A stretch of DNA of 64,000 nt. Source: Bacillota bacterium (lineage in GTDB: Bacteria > Bacillota > Clostridia > Lachnospirales > Lachnospiraceae). Made by a program: the position numbers and the translations under genes. Below are positions 34,101 through 42,199 of this stretch, piece by piece. The first letter of the stretch is position 1; each line of letters starts with the position of its first letter. The stretch is taken from assembly GCA_023414355.1 (NCBI GenBank), contig JAEZOB010000009.1, positions 62,001-126,000 of the forward strand. The letters run 5' to 3'. The notes below the pieces were generated by a model. The model was given only the letters and a program-made list of their open reading frames with translations. It made no database searches and had not been told where the DNA came from.

Positions 34101-34802
34101 ATGGGCAATAAAATCAGCGTAATCATTCCTGTGGCACCGAATGAAAAAATACATAGTGAATTACAAAAACAATTATTATCAGCTCCTGACGATTGGGAGA
34201 TTCTTGTTTGCTCTGGTCAGGAGCCGGATCAAGTATTGTTATTTGATGAAAGATTTCGATGGATGAAAGCTGATGCCGGCAGAGCCAATTGTCTAAACGA
34301 AGGAGCCAGACAGGCTACCGGTAATTTCCTGTGGTTCCTGCATGCGGATTCTCTTCTCGTAGAAGGAACGTATGATAAATTGAGACAGACAGCTGAATTA
34401 AATCAATCAGAGCTATATTACTTTGATTTGAAATTCCTCCGTTTATCCAATCACAACGTAAGACCTAAGGAAGTCGGAGTTTTAATAAGGTCCAGATGCC
34501 TGCATACGCCCTTTGGTGATCAAGGCTTCTTCATGAAGAAGGAACTGTTTGAAGCAAATGGACCTTATTCTGTCAAAGCGGCTTATGGTGAAGATCATTT
34601 ATATGTCAGAGGCTTAAGAAGAAGGAAAATAAAGCTTACGCCGATTGGTCTGCCGCTATATACAAGCCCACGAAAGTATGAGCAAAAAGGATGGGTCAGG
34701 GTGACAATTCTTCATCAATATCTTTGGATTAAGCAAGCAATAGAAGATTGGTGGCAATGGAGGAATGTAAAATATGAAAACAGCAATCGCAGTCTTCTGT
34801 AA
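34101..34802 (+). CDS. TIGR04283-like glycosyltransferase family 2 (rSAM/selenodomain-associated)
   Basis: The 233-residue protein starts ISVIIPVAPNE as in GT2. It has GRANCLNEGARQATGNFLWFLHADSLL (nucleotide-sugar site, HAD in place of DxD) and PFGDQGFFMKKELFEANG, the pattern of the family named transferase 2, rSAM/selenodomain-associated. It overlaps the next gene by 29 bases. Probable role: glycosyl transfer in building a sugar product with the rSAM enzyme. Confidence 0.85.
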   Translation: MGNKISVIIPVAPNEKIHSELQKQLLSAPDDWEILVCSGQEPDQVLLFDERFRWMKADAGRANCLNEGARQATGNFLWFLHADSLLVEGTYDKLRQTAELNQSELYYFDLKFLRLSNHNVRPKEVGVLIRSRCLHTPFGDQGFFMKKELFEANGPYSVKAAYGEDHLYVRGLRRRKIKLTPIGLPLYTSPRKYEQKGWVRVTILHQYLWIKQAIEDWWQWRNVKYENSNRSLL

Positions 34803-35544
34803 AACTCCGGGTGTATCTCCGATTAAGACCAGATTAGGTGCCGAAATCGGAGAAGCTAATGCTGAAGAATTTTACCGGTTAAGCGTATTGGCAATCGATG
34901 AGATTTTAGAACAGGTGGCTAGGAAACGGGAACGAAGGGTGGATATTTACTGGGCGGTTGGGGAATATCAAGCTTTGAACAACCCAATATGGAAGTCTCA
35001 CAAGAGGGTATGGACCGGAGAAGGAGGTCTGGGAGAGCGAATATACCATGTGTTTGAGGAGCTTTTGAGAACACATGAGCAAGTGATTATCGTTGGGTCT
35101 GATAGTCCGCAAATCACAGCGGATTACTTGATTGCAGTGATTGACAGATTACAGGAGCAAGAGTCGGAGGAGGTGATCGGTCCCTGCCGTGATGGCGGAT
35201 TTGTTTTATTTGGCACGAAGCGCTTGGTCAAGAAGTCAATTTGGACTAAAGTAACCTATAGCCGTGAAGATACCTTGCATCAATTGACAGACCTCTTGGA
35301 AAGGGATAATTATAGCTATAGATTTATTTCAGGCCTTGGAGATGTAGATCAATATGATGATCTGATTCTCTTATTAAATGATTTCTTACAGCTGGGATCG
35401 TACCTTCAACCAAGACAGCTGTATCTATATCACTGGATACAAAGACTACTTATCTCGAAGAAGTTTCTTGAAGAGGTGGAAAGCTTTCGTATCGATGTAA
35501 AGCTGGAAGAGAGGCACTCCCAGAGGACCATCCATGGAGATTAG
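34774..35544 (+). CDS. TIGR04282-like transferase (CofC/GT-A-like, rSAM/selenodomain-associated)
   Basis: This 256-residue protein has the nucleotidyltransferase-like start AVFCKTPGVSPIKTRLG, then VIIVGSDSPQIT and IGPCRDGGFVLFG, typical of the family named transferase 1, rSAM/selenodomain-associated. The C-terminal 50 residues are an unrelated extension. It is translationally coupled to the GT2 gene. Confidence 0.85.
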   Translation: MKTAIAVFCKTPGVSPIKTRLGAEIGEANAEEFYRLSVLAIDEILEQVARKRERRVDIYWAVGEYQALNNPIWKSHKRVWTGEGGLGERIYHVFEELLRTHEQVIIVGSDSPQITADYLIAVIDRLQEQESEEVIGPCRDGGFVLFGTKRLVKKSIWTKVTYSREDTLHQLTDLLERDNYSYRFISGLGDVDQYDDLILLLNDFLQLGSYLQPRQLYLYHWIQRLLISKKFLEEVESFRIDVKLEERHSQRTIHGD

Positions 35545-35650
35545 GCCGACCCCGGAGAAGATAATCAAATGGGCAGACGAGGTTGGTTTTCGACTTGAAA
35601 AACAGGTGAATTTACTACCATATCATTTCGGATTGGTATTTGTTAAATAA
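35534..35650 (+). pseudogene. C-terminal remnant resembling a SAM-dependent methyltransferase
   Basis: ATG 35534 overlaps the end of the TIGR04282-like gene and opens a 38-codon frame: RPTPEKIIKWADEVGFRLEK followed by LLPYHFGLVFVK. This reads like the last strands of a class I methyltransferase (the YHFGLVF ending). The SAM-binding part is missing. It could be the scar of an operon methyltransferase or a genuine small protein. Confidence 0.5.
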
Positions 35651-35660
35651 AAAGTATCTG

Positions 35661-35694
35661 TGCGCTGTTCATAGGAGGAACATGCGCTTTTTCT
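35661..35694 (+). terminator. Terminator of the rSAM/selenodomain-type operon
   Basis: GCGCTGTTC (35662-35670) pairs with GAACATGCGC (35678-35687) with one bulge, followed by a T-run. Confidence 0.7.
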
Positions 35695-35717
35695 GTTTTC
35701 ACAATTACTGAAATTAA

Positions 35718-35768
35718 TTGACAGATGCTTCCAGATTATGTATATTAATCATATATATATAATATGAT
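35718..35768 (+). promoter_or_regulatory. cysK promoter with sulfur-regulon operator
   Basis: TTGACA (35718-35723), 17 bases, TATATT (35741-35746). Operator 35747-35768 contains AATCATATATA and AATATGAT, placed immediately after the -10 as in the other copies. Confidence 0.75.
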
Positions 35769-35841
35769 TAATCAAGCTGTCATAGTTATAGTATGAAAGC
35801 GGTGCACAGTTGAATGTAGTATTTTATAAGGAGGGATTTCA

Positions 35842-36777
35842 ATGCCAGCATATCATCAAAGTATTCTTGATTTAGTCGGAAACACACCGTTAGTGGAATT
35901 GAAAGGTTACAGCAGTCGGAGGAAACTTGAGGCAACACTGCTTGCAAAGCTGGAATTCTTTAATCCGGCCGGAAGCGTAAAGGATAGAATTGCCTATGGA
36001 ATGATCAAAGACGCGGAAGAGAAGGGGTTGCTTACAGAGGATACGATCATTGTGGAACCGACCAGCGGGAATACCGGTGTCGGTCTTGCATTTGTAGCGG
36101 CGGCAAGAGGTTATAGGGCAATTATCGTTATGCCGGACACGATGAGTATCGAACGCAGGAATTTGTTAAGTGCTTTCGGGGCGGAGCTGGTTCTCACACC
36201 GGGTAGTGAAGGAATGAACGGGGCAGTCCGTAAGGCGGAGGAAATTGCATCACAGCTGCCACATGCTTTCCTGCCACAACAGTTTCAAAATCCTGCCAAT
36301 CCAAAGACGCATCGGGAGACTACTGCAGAAGAGATCTGGAGGGATACGGAAGGACAGGTGGATATCTTTGTAGGAGGTGTCGGAAGCGGAGGTACCGTGA
36401 CCGGAGTCGGAGAAAGGCTAAAACAGAAAAAATCTAATGTAAAAATCATAGCCGTTGAGCCGTATGATTCGCAGGTATTATCGGGAGGAACACCTGGACC
36501 ACACAGAATTCAGGGAATAGGGGCTAACTTTATACCGGAAGTTTTCAATCAAGATTTTGTGGATGAGATATTCCATGTGAAAAATGAAGAGGCCTTTGAA
36601 GCAGCAAGGGAATTGGCTGCTAAGGAAGGAATACTGGTGGGCATATCCTCGGGTGCTGCTGTTTTTGCTGCTGTACAAATCGCGAAGAGAGAAGAAAATA
36701 AGGGGAAGACCATCGTTGTATTACTTCCCGACACGGGAGAAAGATATTTGTCAACAGGCTTGTATTCCAATTCATAA
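35842..36777 (+). CDS. cysK: Cysteine synthase A (O-acetylserine sulfhydrylase)
   Basis: The 311-residue PLP enzyme makes cysteine from O-acetylserine and sulfide. It has [13 protein letters not shown] (PLP lysine), [26 protein letters not shown] and [24 protein letters not shown] precedes the ATG. It is monocistronic, with its own sulfur-operator promoter. It is closer to the CysK at 42200 than to the fused one at 32604. Confidence 0.93.
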   Translation: MPAYHQSILDLVGNTPLVELKGYSSRRKLEATLLAKLEFFNPAGSVKDRIAYGMIKDAEEKGLLTEDTIIVEPTSGNTGVGLAFVAAARGYRAIIVMPDTMSIERRNLLSAFGAELVLTPGSEGMNGAVRKAEEIASQLPHAFLPQQFQNPANPKTHRETTAEEIWRDTEGQVDIFVGGVGSGGTVTGVGERLKQKKSNVKIIAVEPYDSQVLSGGTPGPHRIQGIGANFIPEVFNQDFVDEIFHVKNEEAFEAARELAAKEGILVGISSGAAVFAAVQIAKREENKGKTIVVLLPDTGERYLSTGLYSNS

Positions 36778-36888
36778 AGCGATAGGATGACTGAATACTT
36801 AACTTATGGAATCACAATAGAATTACGGGCAGAGTGTATGAATAACAGATACACTCTGCACTTTTTATAAAAATAATTTTAAAACATA

Positions 36889-36943
36889 TTGACATACCTG
36901 GAATAGTATGTTAATATCCTAAATCATAGAAAATATATATGAA
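36889..36943 (+). promoter_or_regulatory. metQ promoter with sulfur-regulon operator
   Basis: TTGACA (36889-36894), 17 bases, TAATAT (36912-36917). Operator 36922-36943 contains AATCATAG and ATATATATGAA. The run resembles the mtnK promoter almost base for base. Confidence 0.8.
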
Positions 36944-36988
36944 TAATATGAAACAAAGATTTGGAACAATCATAAGGAGGATGGAAAG

Positions 36989-37903
36989 ATGAAAAAATTA
37001 ATCACAGTAATCACGATACTTACCTTGGCAGGAGCTTTTCTGATCGGATGCTCCGGCAAGGATACGACAACCGGTAGTGATCAGGCAGCAACACCGACAG
37101 AGGCAGAGAAAGCAACGGCAACAGAAGCACCTGTGGCTGTGACGACAGCTCCGACTGCAGAACCGAAGGAGGTCAAAACCATTACAATCGGCGCAAGTTC
37201 AACTCCACATGCAGAGATTCTTGAGCAGATCAAGCCGGTTCTTGAAAAAGAAGGGTATGAACTGAAGATTGTTGTTTATCAGGATTATGTACAGCCGAAT
37301 GTAGCACTTAACAGCGGTGACCTGGATGCAAACTATTTCCAGCATCAACCCTACTTAGATCAATATAATAAAGAAAACAGTACGGATCTGGTATCCGCCG
37401 GTTCCATCCATTATGAGCCCTTTGGAATCTATCCCGGTAAAATAACAAGTATAGATGAATTAAAGAGCGAATCACAGATCGCAGTTCCCAATGATGCAAC
37501 CAACGAAGCGAGAGCACTCCTATTATTAGAGGCGCAGGGGATCATCAAACTGAAAGACGGAGTAGGCTTAAATGCAACAAAGAATGATATTGCCGAGAAC
37601 CCTAAGAATGTAGAAATTGTTGAGCTGGAGGCAGCACAGATCGCGCGTTCCTTACCTGATGTAGAGCTTGCAGTTATTAATGGTAACTATGCGATCGAAG
37701 CAGGTTTAAATGTAGCTAAGGATGCGATCGCAGTGGAGGATAAGGAATCGATTGCTGCTCAGACCTACGGTAACATCGTTGCAGTCAAAGCTGGTAATGA
37801 AGGAAGAGAGGATATCAAGGCATTGATTGCCGCACTGCAAAGTGATGTGGTAAAACAATATATTAATGATACTTATCAGGGGGCAGTTGTTCCGATTTTC
37901 TAA
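36989..37903 (+). CDS. metQ: MetQ-type methionine ABC transporter substrate-binding lipoprotein
   Basis: The 304-residue lipoprotein has lipobox LIGC (Cys21), a Thr/Ala-rich linker to about residue 60, then an NlpA/MetQ domain: TIGASSTPHAEILEQI, NSGDLDANYFQHQPYLDQY, PFGIYPGKITSIDEL, VPNDATNEARALLLLEAQG. The PHAEIL and HQPYL segments are diagnostic. No MetN or MetI genes are nearby, so it must work with components encoded elsewhere. It is followed within 15 bases by a tRNA-Cys gene. Confidence 0.9.
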   Translation: MKKLITVITILTLAGAFLIGCSGKDTTTGSDQAATPTEAEKATATEAPVAVTTAPTAEPKEVKTITIGASSTPHAEILEQIKPVLEKEGYELKIVVYQDYVQPNVALNSGDLDANYFQHQPYLDQYNKENSTDLVSAGSIHYEPFGIYPGKITSIDELKSESQIAVPNDATNEARALLLLEAQGIIKLKDGVGLNATKNDIAENPKNVEIVELEAAQIARSLPDVELAVINGNYAIEAGLNVAKDAIAVEDKESIAAQTYGNIVAVKAGNEGREDIKALIAALQSDVVKQYINDTYQGAVVPIF

Positions 37904-37918
37904 TTGTATCGATCCTTC

Positions 37919-37989
37919 GGTGCCTTAGCCAAATGGAAAGGCGAGGGTCTGCAAAACCTGGATTATCGGTTCGAATCCGGTAGGCGCCA
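37919..37989 (+). tRNA. tRNA-Cys (anticodon GCA)
   Basis: A cloverleaf can be drawn. The acceptor is GGTGCCT (37919-37925) with AGGCGCC (37982-37988), followed by discriminator A. The D arm is GCC/GGC, the anticodon loop CTGCAAA contains GCA, and the T loop is TTCGAAT with a five-pair stem. The top pair of the anticodon stem is an A-G mismatch. CCA is not encoded. It starts 15 bases after the metQ stop with no terminator between, so it is probably transcribed with metQ. Confidence 0.9.
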
Positions 37990-38089
37990 GATTCAAATGA
38001 AAATACAATCATATAGGTAATGAAGCTGAACAGGCCTTTGGAAGCTTTGAAGTATAGTATAAAAATATATTATTAAAGGAGAGAAAAAG

Positions 38090-39379
38090 ATGAGTGAACG
38101 TCAATTGAAATTCGATACATTGCAGGTGCATGCAGGACAGAAAGCAGATCCGACGACAGGTTCAAGAGCAGTACCGATTTACCAGACAACCTCTTATGTA
38201 TTCAATAATTCCGAGCATGCGGCTAATTTATTCGGTTTGAAGGAAGCAGGAAACATTTACACCAGAATCATGAATCCCACGAACGATGTATTTGAACAGA
38301 GAATAGCAGCGTTGGAGGGTGGAGTAGCAGCATTGGCAGTTGCTTCCGGGTCAGCGGCTATTACCTATTCCGTTCTTAATATAGCCGGAGCCGGGGATGA
38401 AATCGTTGCTGCGAGTACACTATACGGCGGTACCTACAATCTCTTTAATCATACCCTTCCGAAGTATGGTATTACAACAACCTTTGTTAATCCTGATGAT
38501 CCGGAGAACTTTAGAACTGCAATTACCAATAAGACGAAAGCAGTATTTATCGAGACAATAGGTAATCCCGGCATCAATCTGATTGACATTGAAGCGGTTG
38601 CAAAAATAGCTCATGAGAATAAGATACTGCTTATTATTGATAACACCTTTGGTACGCCGTACTTAATCAGACCGATCGAATTCGGTGCAGATATCGTGGT
38701 ACATTCTGCTACTAAATTCATCGGAGGACACGGAACCTCAATCGGTGGTGTAATTATTGATTCCGGTAAGTTTGATTGGTTAGGCAGCGGTAAATTCCCC
38801 GGCCTCACCGAGCCGGATCCCAGCTATCATGGCATCAATTATGCAAAGGATGTAGGAGCTGCAGCTTATGTCCTTAAGGTGAGAGTTCAGCTCCTTAGAG
38901 ATACCGGAGCTGCCATCAGTCCGTTTAACTCCTTCCTCCTTCTCCAGGGCCTTGAGACACTGTCACTCCGTGTAGAAAGACATGTATCCAATACGGAGAA
39001 GATTGTGGACTTTTTGATAAAACATCCTTTGGTCTCTTGGGTAAATTATCCCGGACTGAAAGATAATAAATATCACGCACTGGCACAGAAGTACCTGCCG
39101 AAGGGTTCAGGCTCCATATTTACCTTCGGTATCAAAGGCGGAGTAGATACAGCAAAGAAGTTTATCGACAGCCTTGAGATATTCTCACTACTAGCCAATG
39201 TAGCTGATGCGAAGTCCCTGGTAATTCATCCGGCTTCCACGACACATTCGCAGCTGACAGAAGCAGAACTACTAGATGCCGGAATTACTCCGGATCAGAT
39301 TAGAATTTCCGTCGGTATTGAAGATGCTGAGGATCTGATCTTTGACCTGGAACAGGCACTGAACAAGGCAGTACAATAA
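38090..39379 (+). CDS. metY: O-acetylhomoserine sulfhydrylase
   Basis: The 429-residue Cys/Met metabolism PLP enzyme has [39 protein letters not shown] active site ([11 protein letters not shown]) and [12 protein letters not shown] with the PLP lysine. A length of about 430 fits MetY rather than the shorter MetB/MetC. It makes homocysteine from O-acetylhomoserine and sulfide. RBS AAAGGAGAG. No promoter or terminator is evident between the tRNA and this gene, so a shared transcript is likely. Confidence 0.92.
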   Translation: MSERQLKFDTLQVHAGQKADPTTGSRAVPIYQTTSYVFNNSEHAANLFGLKEAGNIYTRIMNPTNDVFEQRIAALEGGVAALAVASGSAAITYSVLNIAGAGDEIVAASTLYGGTYNLFNHTLPKYGITTTFVNPDDPENFRTAITNKTKAVFIETIGNPGINLIDIEAVAKIAHENKILLIIDNTFGTPYLIRPIEFGADIVVHSATKFIGGHGTSIGGVIIDSGKFDWLGSGKFPGLTEPDPSYHGINYAKDVGAAAYVLKVRVQLLRDTGAAISPFNSFLLLQGLETLSLRVERHVSNTEKIVDFLIKHPLVSWVNYPGLKDNKYHALAQKYLPKGSGSIFTFGIKGGVDTAKKFIDSLEIFSLLANVADAKSLVIHPASTTHSQLTEAELLDAGITPDQIRISVGIEDAEDLIFDLEQALNKAVQ

Positions 39380-39439
39380 GTTTAAATGATCGGCAGATTT
39401 TGATATGGTTAATTAATCATTTGTTTTAAGAATATAGAA

Positions 39440-39542
39440 GGGCTGTTGCAAAAAAGCAGTAATATATAGAAAGCAAAAGAACTAGCTTCCCGTGAATGCT
39501 AATCCTTTCAATTTCTATACGATTACTATTTTGCACCAGCCT
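39440..39542. mobile_element. Possible MITE-like element or IS scar
   Basis: GGGCTGTTGCAAAA (39440-39453) begins an imperfect inverted repeat whose other end is ATTACTATTTTGCACCAGCC (39522-39541). GGCTGTTGCAAAA termini are common on transposable elements. There is no transposase. It could alternatively act as the metY terminator. Confidence 0.45.
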
Positions 39543-39657
39543 CATTTACGATATAATTAGTACAAATTCTATATTTCTGCTAATATAAAATCATAAATAC
39601 AATGCTGATGGCGGTATTCTATATCTGATGGATGGATATTGCAGGAGGGAGGCAGTT

Positions 39658-40782
39658 ATGGTTAATAAAGAAAGAATTCTTCATGATTTCTGTAGTCTTG
39701 TAGAAGTAGATTCCCTATCGTTCGGGGAAAGAGCGATGGCTGATCTATTAAAAAAGTCTCTGATTGAGTTAGGATTTGAAGTACAAGAGGATGATGCAGG
39801 AAAATACTACGGCGGAAACTGCGGCAATCTCTATGGATACCTAAAGGGAACGCTGGAGGGTGGAGCGATCCTTTTCTCTGCGCATATGGATACGGTTACT
39901 CCAGGCTTAAGGAAGAAGGCTGTCGTACAGAAGGATGGGACAATCACTAGTGATGGAAGTACGATACTTGGAGCAGATGACCTGTCCGGGATAGTCTCCA
40001 TACTGGAGGCTGTCAGAACGATTAGGGAACAGGGAATCCCTCACAGAAGTATTGAAGTGCTATTCCCAATTGCAGAGGAAGTATATATTAGAGGCAGCGA
40101 AGTATTTGATTTTTCATCTATAAAAGCGGAAGAGGCCTATGTTCTTGATCTGTCGGGGCCGGTAGGCACCGCTGCTCTTTCAGCACCGACACTGGTATCC
40201 TTTACAGCGACCGTGAGGGGAAAAGCATCCCATGCGGGCTTTAATCCGGAAGATGGAATCAATGCAATTGCAATTGCCGCAGAAGCAATTACAAAAATCA
40301 GACAGGGCAGAATTGATGAGGAAACCACAGTGAACATCGGTTTGATCGAGGGAGGCAAGGCGAGGAATATCGTGTCGGATACTTGCATCCTTAAGGGCGA
40401 GGTGCGCAGTTTGATCCATGATAAGGCTGTGTCAGCGGCTGAGCAAATAGAAAAAGTACTGCAGAATACGGCATCCTGTTACCAAACCGGGATTGAATTT
40501 ACTACGGAATTTGGGTGTCTGGCCTATCAGGTAAAGCAGGAGCATCCTGTGGTGACAAGGTTTGCGAAAGTCTGCGAGGAGCTGGGATATGCTACGGAAT
40601 ACATTGCTACGTTCGGTGGCAGTGATAATAATAATTTTCATCGGCATGGAATTACCGGAATTGTATTGGCCTGTGGAATGAATCAGGTACATTCCTGTGA
40701 TGAGTATACTCATATTGATGAATTAATGAAATGCTCCAATATTGTTTTAAAGCTGATGACAGGAGAGGAAAGTGTTATATGA
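39658..40782 (+). CDS. M20 family peptidase (PepT-like)
   Basis: The 374-residue metallopeptidase has FSAHMDTVTPG (first zinc ligands), LGADDLSG (bridging Asp), PIAEEVYIRGS (catalytic EE) and the dimerisation-domain ASHAGFNPEDGINAI. Near the end it has TFGGSDNNNFHRHGI with the last His ligand. ATG 39658 has GGAGGGAGG upstream. It overlaps the next gene by 4 bases. Probable tripeptidase. Confidence 0.88.
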   Translation: MVNKERILHDFCSLVEVDSLSFGERAMADLLKKSLIELGFEVQEDDAGKYYGGNCGNLYGYLKGTLEGGAILFSAHMDTVTPGLRKKAVVQKDGTITSDGSTILGADDLSGIVSILEAVRTIREQGIPHRSIEVLFPIAEEVYIRGSEVFDFSSIKAEEAYVLDLSGPVGTAALSAPTLVSFTATVRGKASHAGFNPEDGINAIAIAAEAITKIRQGRIDEETTVNIGLIEGGKARNIVSDTCILKGEVRSLIHDKAVSAAEQIEKVLQNTASCYQTGIEFTTEFGCLAYQVKQEHPVVTRFAKVCEELGYATEYIATFGGSDNNNFHRHGITGIVLACGMNQVHSCDEYTHIDELMKCSNIVLKLMTGEESVI

Positions 40783-41396
40783 AAAACCCTTTAAGCTATC
40801 AATCAACGGAATATGATTGCGGACCTACTTCGATGCTTAATGCGATCAATTATCTTTTCCACAGAAAGGATATCTCTCCCGACGTAATTAAGAACATTAT
40901 GCTTTATTGCCTTGACAGTTATAATAAGAAAGGAGAAGCGTATAAAAGCGGAACGACCGGGATGGCGATGATGTTTCTGGCCAATTGGCTGAATCAATTC
41001 GGCAAAGTAAAAAAATGGCCGATTCAATGTGAGCTATTGAATGGAGAGGCAATTCATATCAGCCTAAATACCAAAGTCGCGGAGTGTCTGGGGCAGGGAG
41101 GAGTTGCTGTGGCACGAGTTATGCTTGGGTGTTGGCATTATGTACTTTTAACTGGAATTGATGATCAATATGTTTATTTGTTTGATCCATATTATAGAGT
41201 TAAACCATTTCCCGGTGATGGAATTGAGATCATTAAGGATGCTCCTACGAAGATGAATCGTAAAGTAAGGCATGAGCTAATGAATAGCCAGGGCTCAGGC
41301 AATTATGCATTAGGCAAAATAGAGGAGAGAGAGTGCATGATTATATATAATAAGAATACTCGAAAAACGATGGATAACATTGAGTATATTATCTAA
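40779..41396 (+). CDS. C39-like peptidase domain protein
   Basis: The 205-residue protein begins with LSYQSTEYDCGPTSMLNAINYL, the C39-type active-site cysteine in a DCGPTS context. It later has CWHYVLLTGIDDQYVYLFDPYY, which provides the histidine and aspartate. ATG 40779 overlaps the stop of the M20 peptidase gene and follows GGAGAGG. It has no transporter domains and no signal peptide. It is probably a cytoplasmic cysteine peptidase partner of the M20 enzyme. Confidence 0.78.
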   Translation: MKNPLSYQSTEYDCGPTSMLNAINYLFHRKDISPDVIKNIMLYCLDSYNKKGEAYKSGTTGMAMMFLANWLNQFGKVKKWPIQCELLNGEAIHISLNTKVAECLGQGGVAVARVMLGCWHYVLLTGIDDQYVYLFDPYYRVKPFPGDGIEIIKDAPTKMNRKVRHELMNSQGSGNYALGKIEERECMIIYNKNTRKTMDNIEYII

Positions 41397-41422
41397 TAAG
41401 AAAGAAGTCCTTACAATAAAAT

Positions 41423-41510
41423 AGAATATGCTGCTTTGTACTGACCCCAAGAGCTAGACCTAAAAATCTAACGATTGGAGGTCAGTACAAAACAGCATAT
41501 TCTGTTTTTA
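41423..41510. terminator. Long near-perfect inverted repeat, bidirectional terminator or IS3-end scar
   Basis: Twenty-four-base arms, 41423-41446 and 41480-41503, pair with one mismatch and are followed by TGTTTTT. The inner part starts TGTACTGACCCC and ends GGTCAGTACA, the TG...CA ends and sequence style of IS3-family termini. It lies between convergent genes. Confidence 0.65.
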
Positions 41511-41553
41511 TATCGGGTACCGCAATTTCATACAGTTGAATAGCGATCTTATC

Positions 41554-42000
41554 TTAAATAAAGAACATAAAGCCATGTTCGGGATTATATTTTTCTGCTT
41601 CGGCAACCAGATCAGAAAGAGAAATCTGTTGTAGAGTTGATTTTATCGCTGTATTAAGAGGAAGATATATGGTTTGTCCGAGGGCAGTTTCGATATCGGG
41701 AGCTTTCTCCTTAATCGTCTCCTCTGTCTTCTCGAACAGGGAGGTCTCAACTGAGGACAGGATATCATAAACAGTAATCTGCTTAGGAGTTCTGGATAAC
41801 TGATAGCCACCCTGGGAGCCTTTGATGGAGTTTACGATCCCACCATGCTTTAATAATGAAAATACCTGTTCCAGATATATTTTAGAAATACCAAGCTTTT
41901 CAGAAATGCTGATCAAAGTAATATACTCATTGCTGCCGTTGCTCTGGGCCATGCTTATGGTAGCAGCCAGTGCATAGCGGCCTTTCGCTGATAATCTCAT
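41554..42000 (-). CDS. Rrf2 family regulator, CymR-like
   Basis: The 148-residue protein starts MRLSAKGRYALAATISMA, has LISISEKLGISKIYLEQVFSLLKHGGIVNSIKGSQGGY (helix-turn-helix and wing) and lacks the three cysteines of iron-sulfur Rrf2 proteins such as IscR. This matches CymR, the master repressor of cysteine metabolism in Bacillus, which works with CysK. It is divergent from a cysK gene with two copies of the sulfur box in between. It is the best candidate for controlling the whole regulon. Confidence 0.85.
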   Translation of the reverse strand: MRLSAKGRYALAATISMAQSNGSNEYITLISISEKLGISKIYLEQVFSLLKHGGIVNSIKGSQGGYQLSRTPKQITVYDILSSVETSLFEKTEETIKEKAPDIETALGQTIYLPLNTAIKSTLQQISLSDLVAEAEKYNPEHGFMFFI

Positions 42001-42041
42001 ATAGAAAACACCTCATTTCATACCAATTTTATATGTAATAA

Positions 42042-42090
42042 ATCATATAGTAAGTTGGAACCCTTGTCAATAGCATATTAAGCATATATG
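42042..42090 (-). promoter_or_regulatory. Rrf2 gene promoter with upstream sulfur box
   Basis: On the minus strand TTGACA (42070-42065), 17 bases, TATGAT (42047-42042). A copy of the sulfur box, TAGCATATTAAGCATATATG, sits at 42071-42090, directly upstream of the -35. Confidence 0.75.
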
Positions 42091-42117
42091 TTTTTGGAAA
42101 AAATAATAATTTGGCTA

Positions 42118-42174
42118 TTGACATTATACCCAAAATGCATTATTATTAACACAAACATATAAAACATATATGAA
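42118..42174 (+). promoter_or_regulatory. cysK promoter with sulfur-regulon operator
   Basis: TTGACA (42118-42123), 17 bases, TATTAT (42141-42146). Operator 42153-42174 contains AAACATATAAAA followed by CATATATGAA and is the closest to the consensus. Confidence 0.8.
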
Positions 42175-42199
42175 ATATATTTATTAGGAGGAAGTAATT

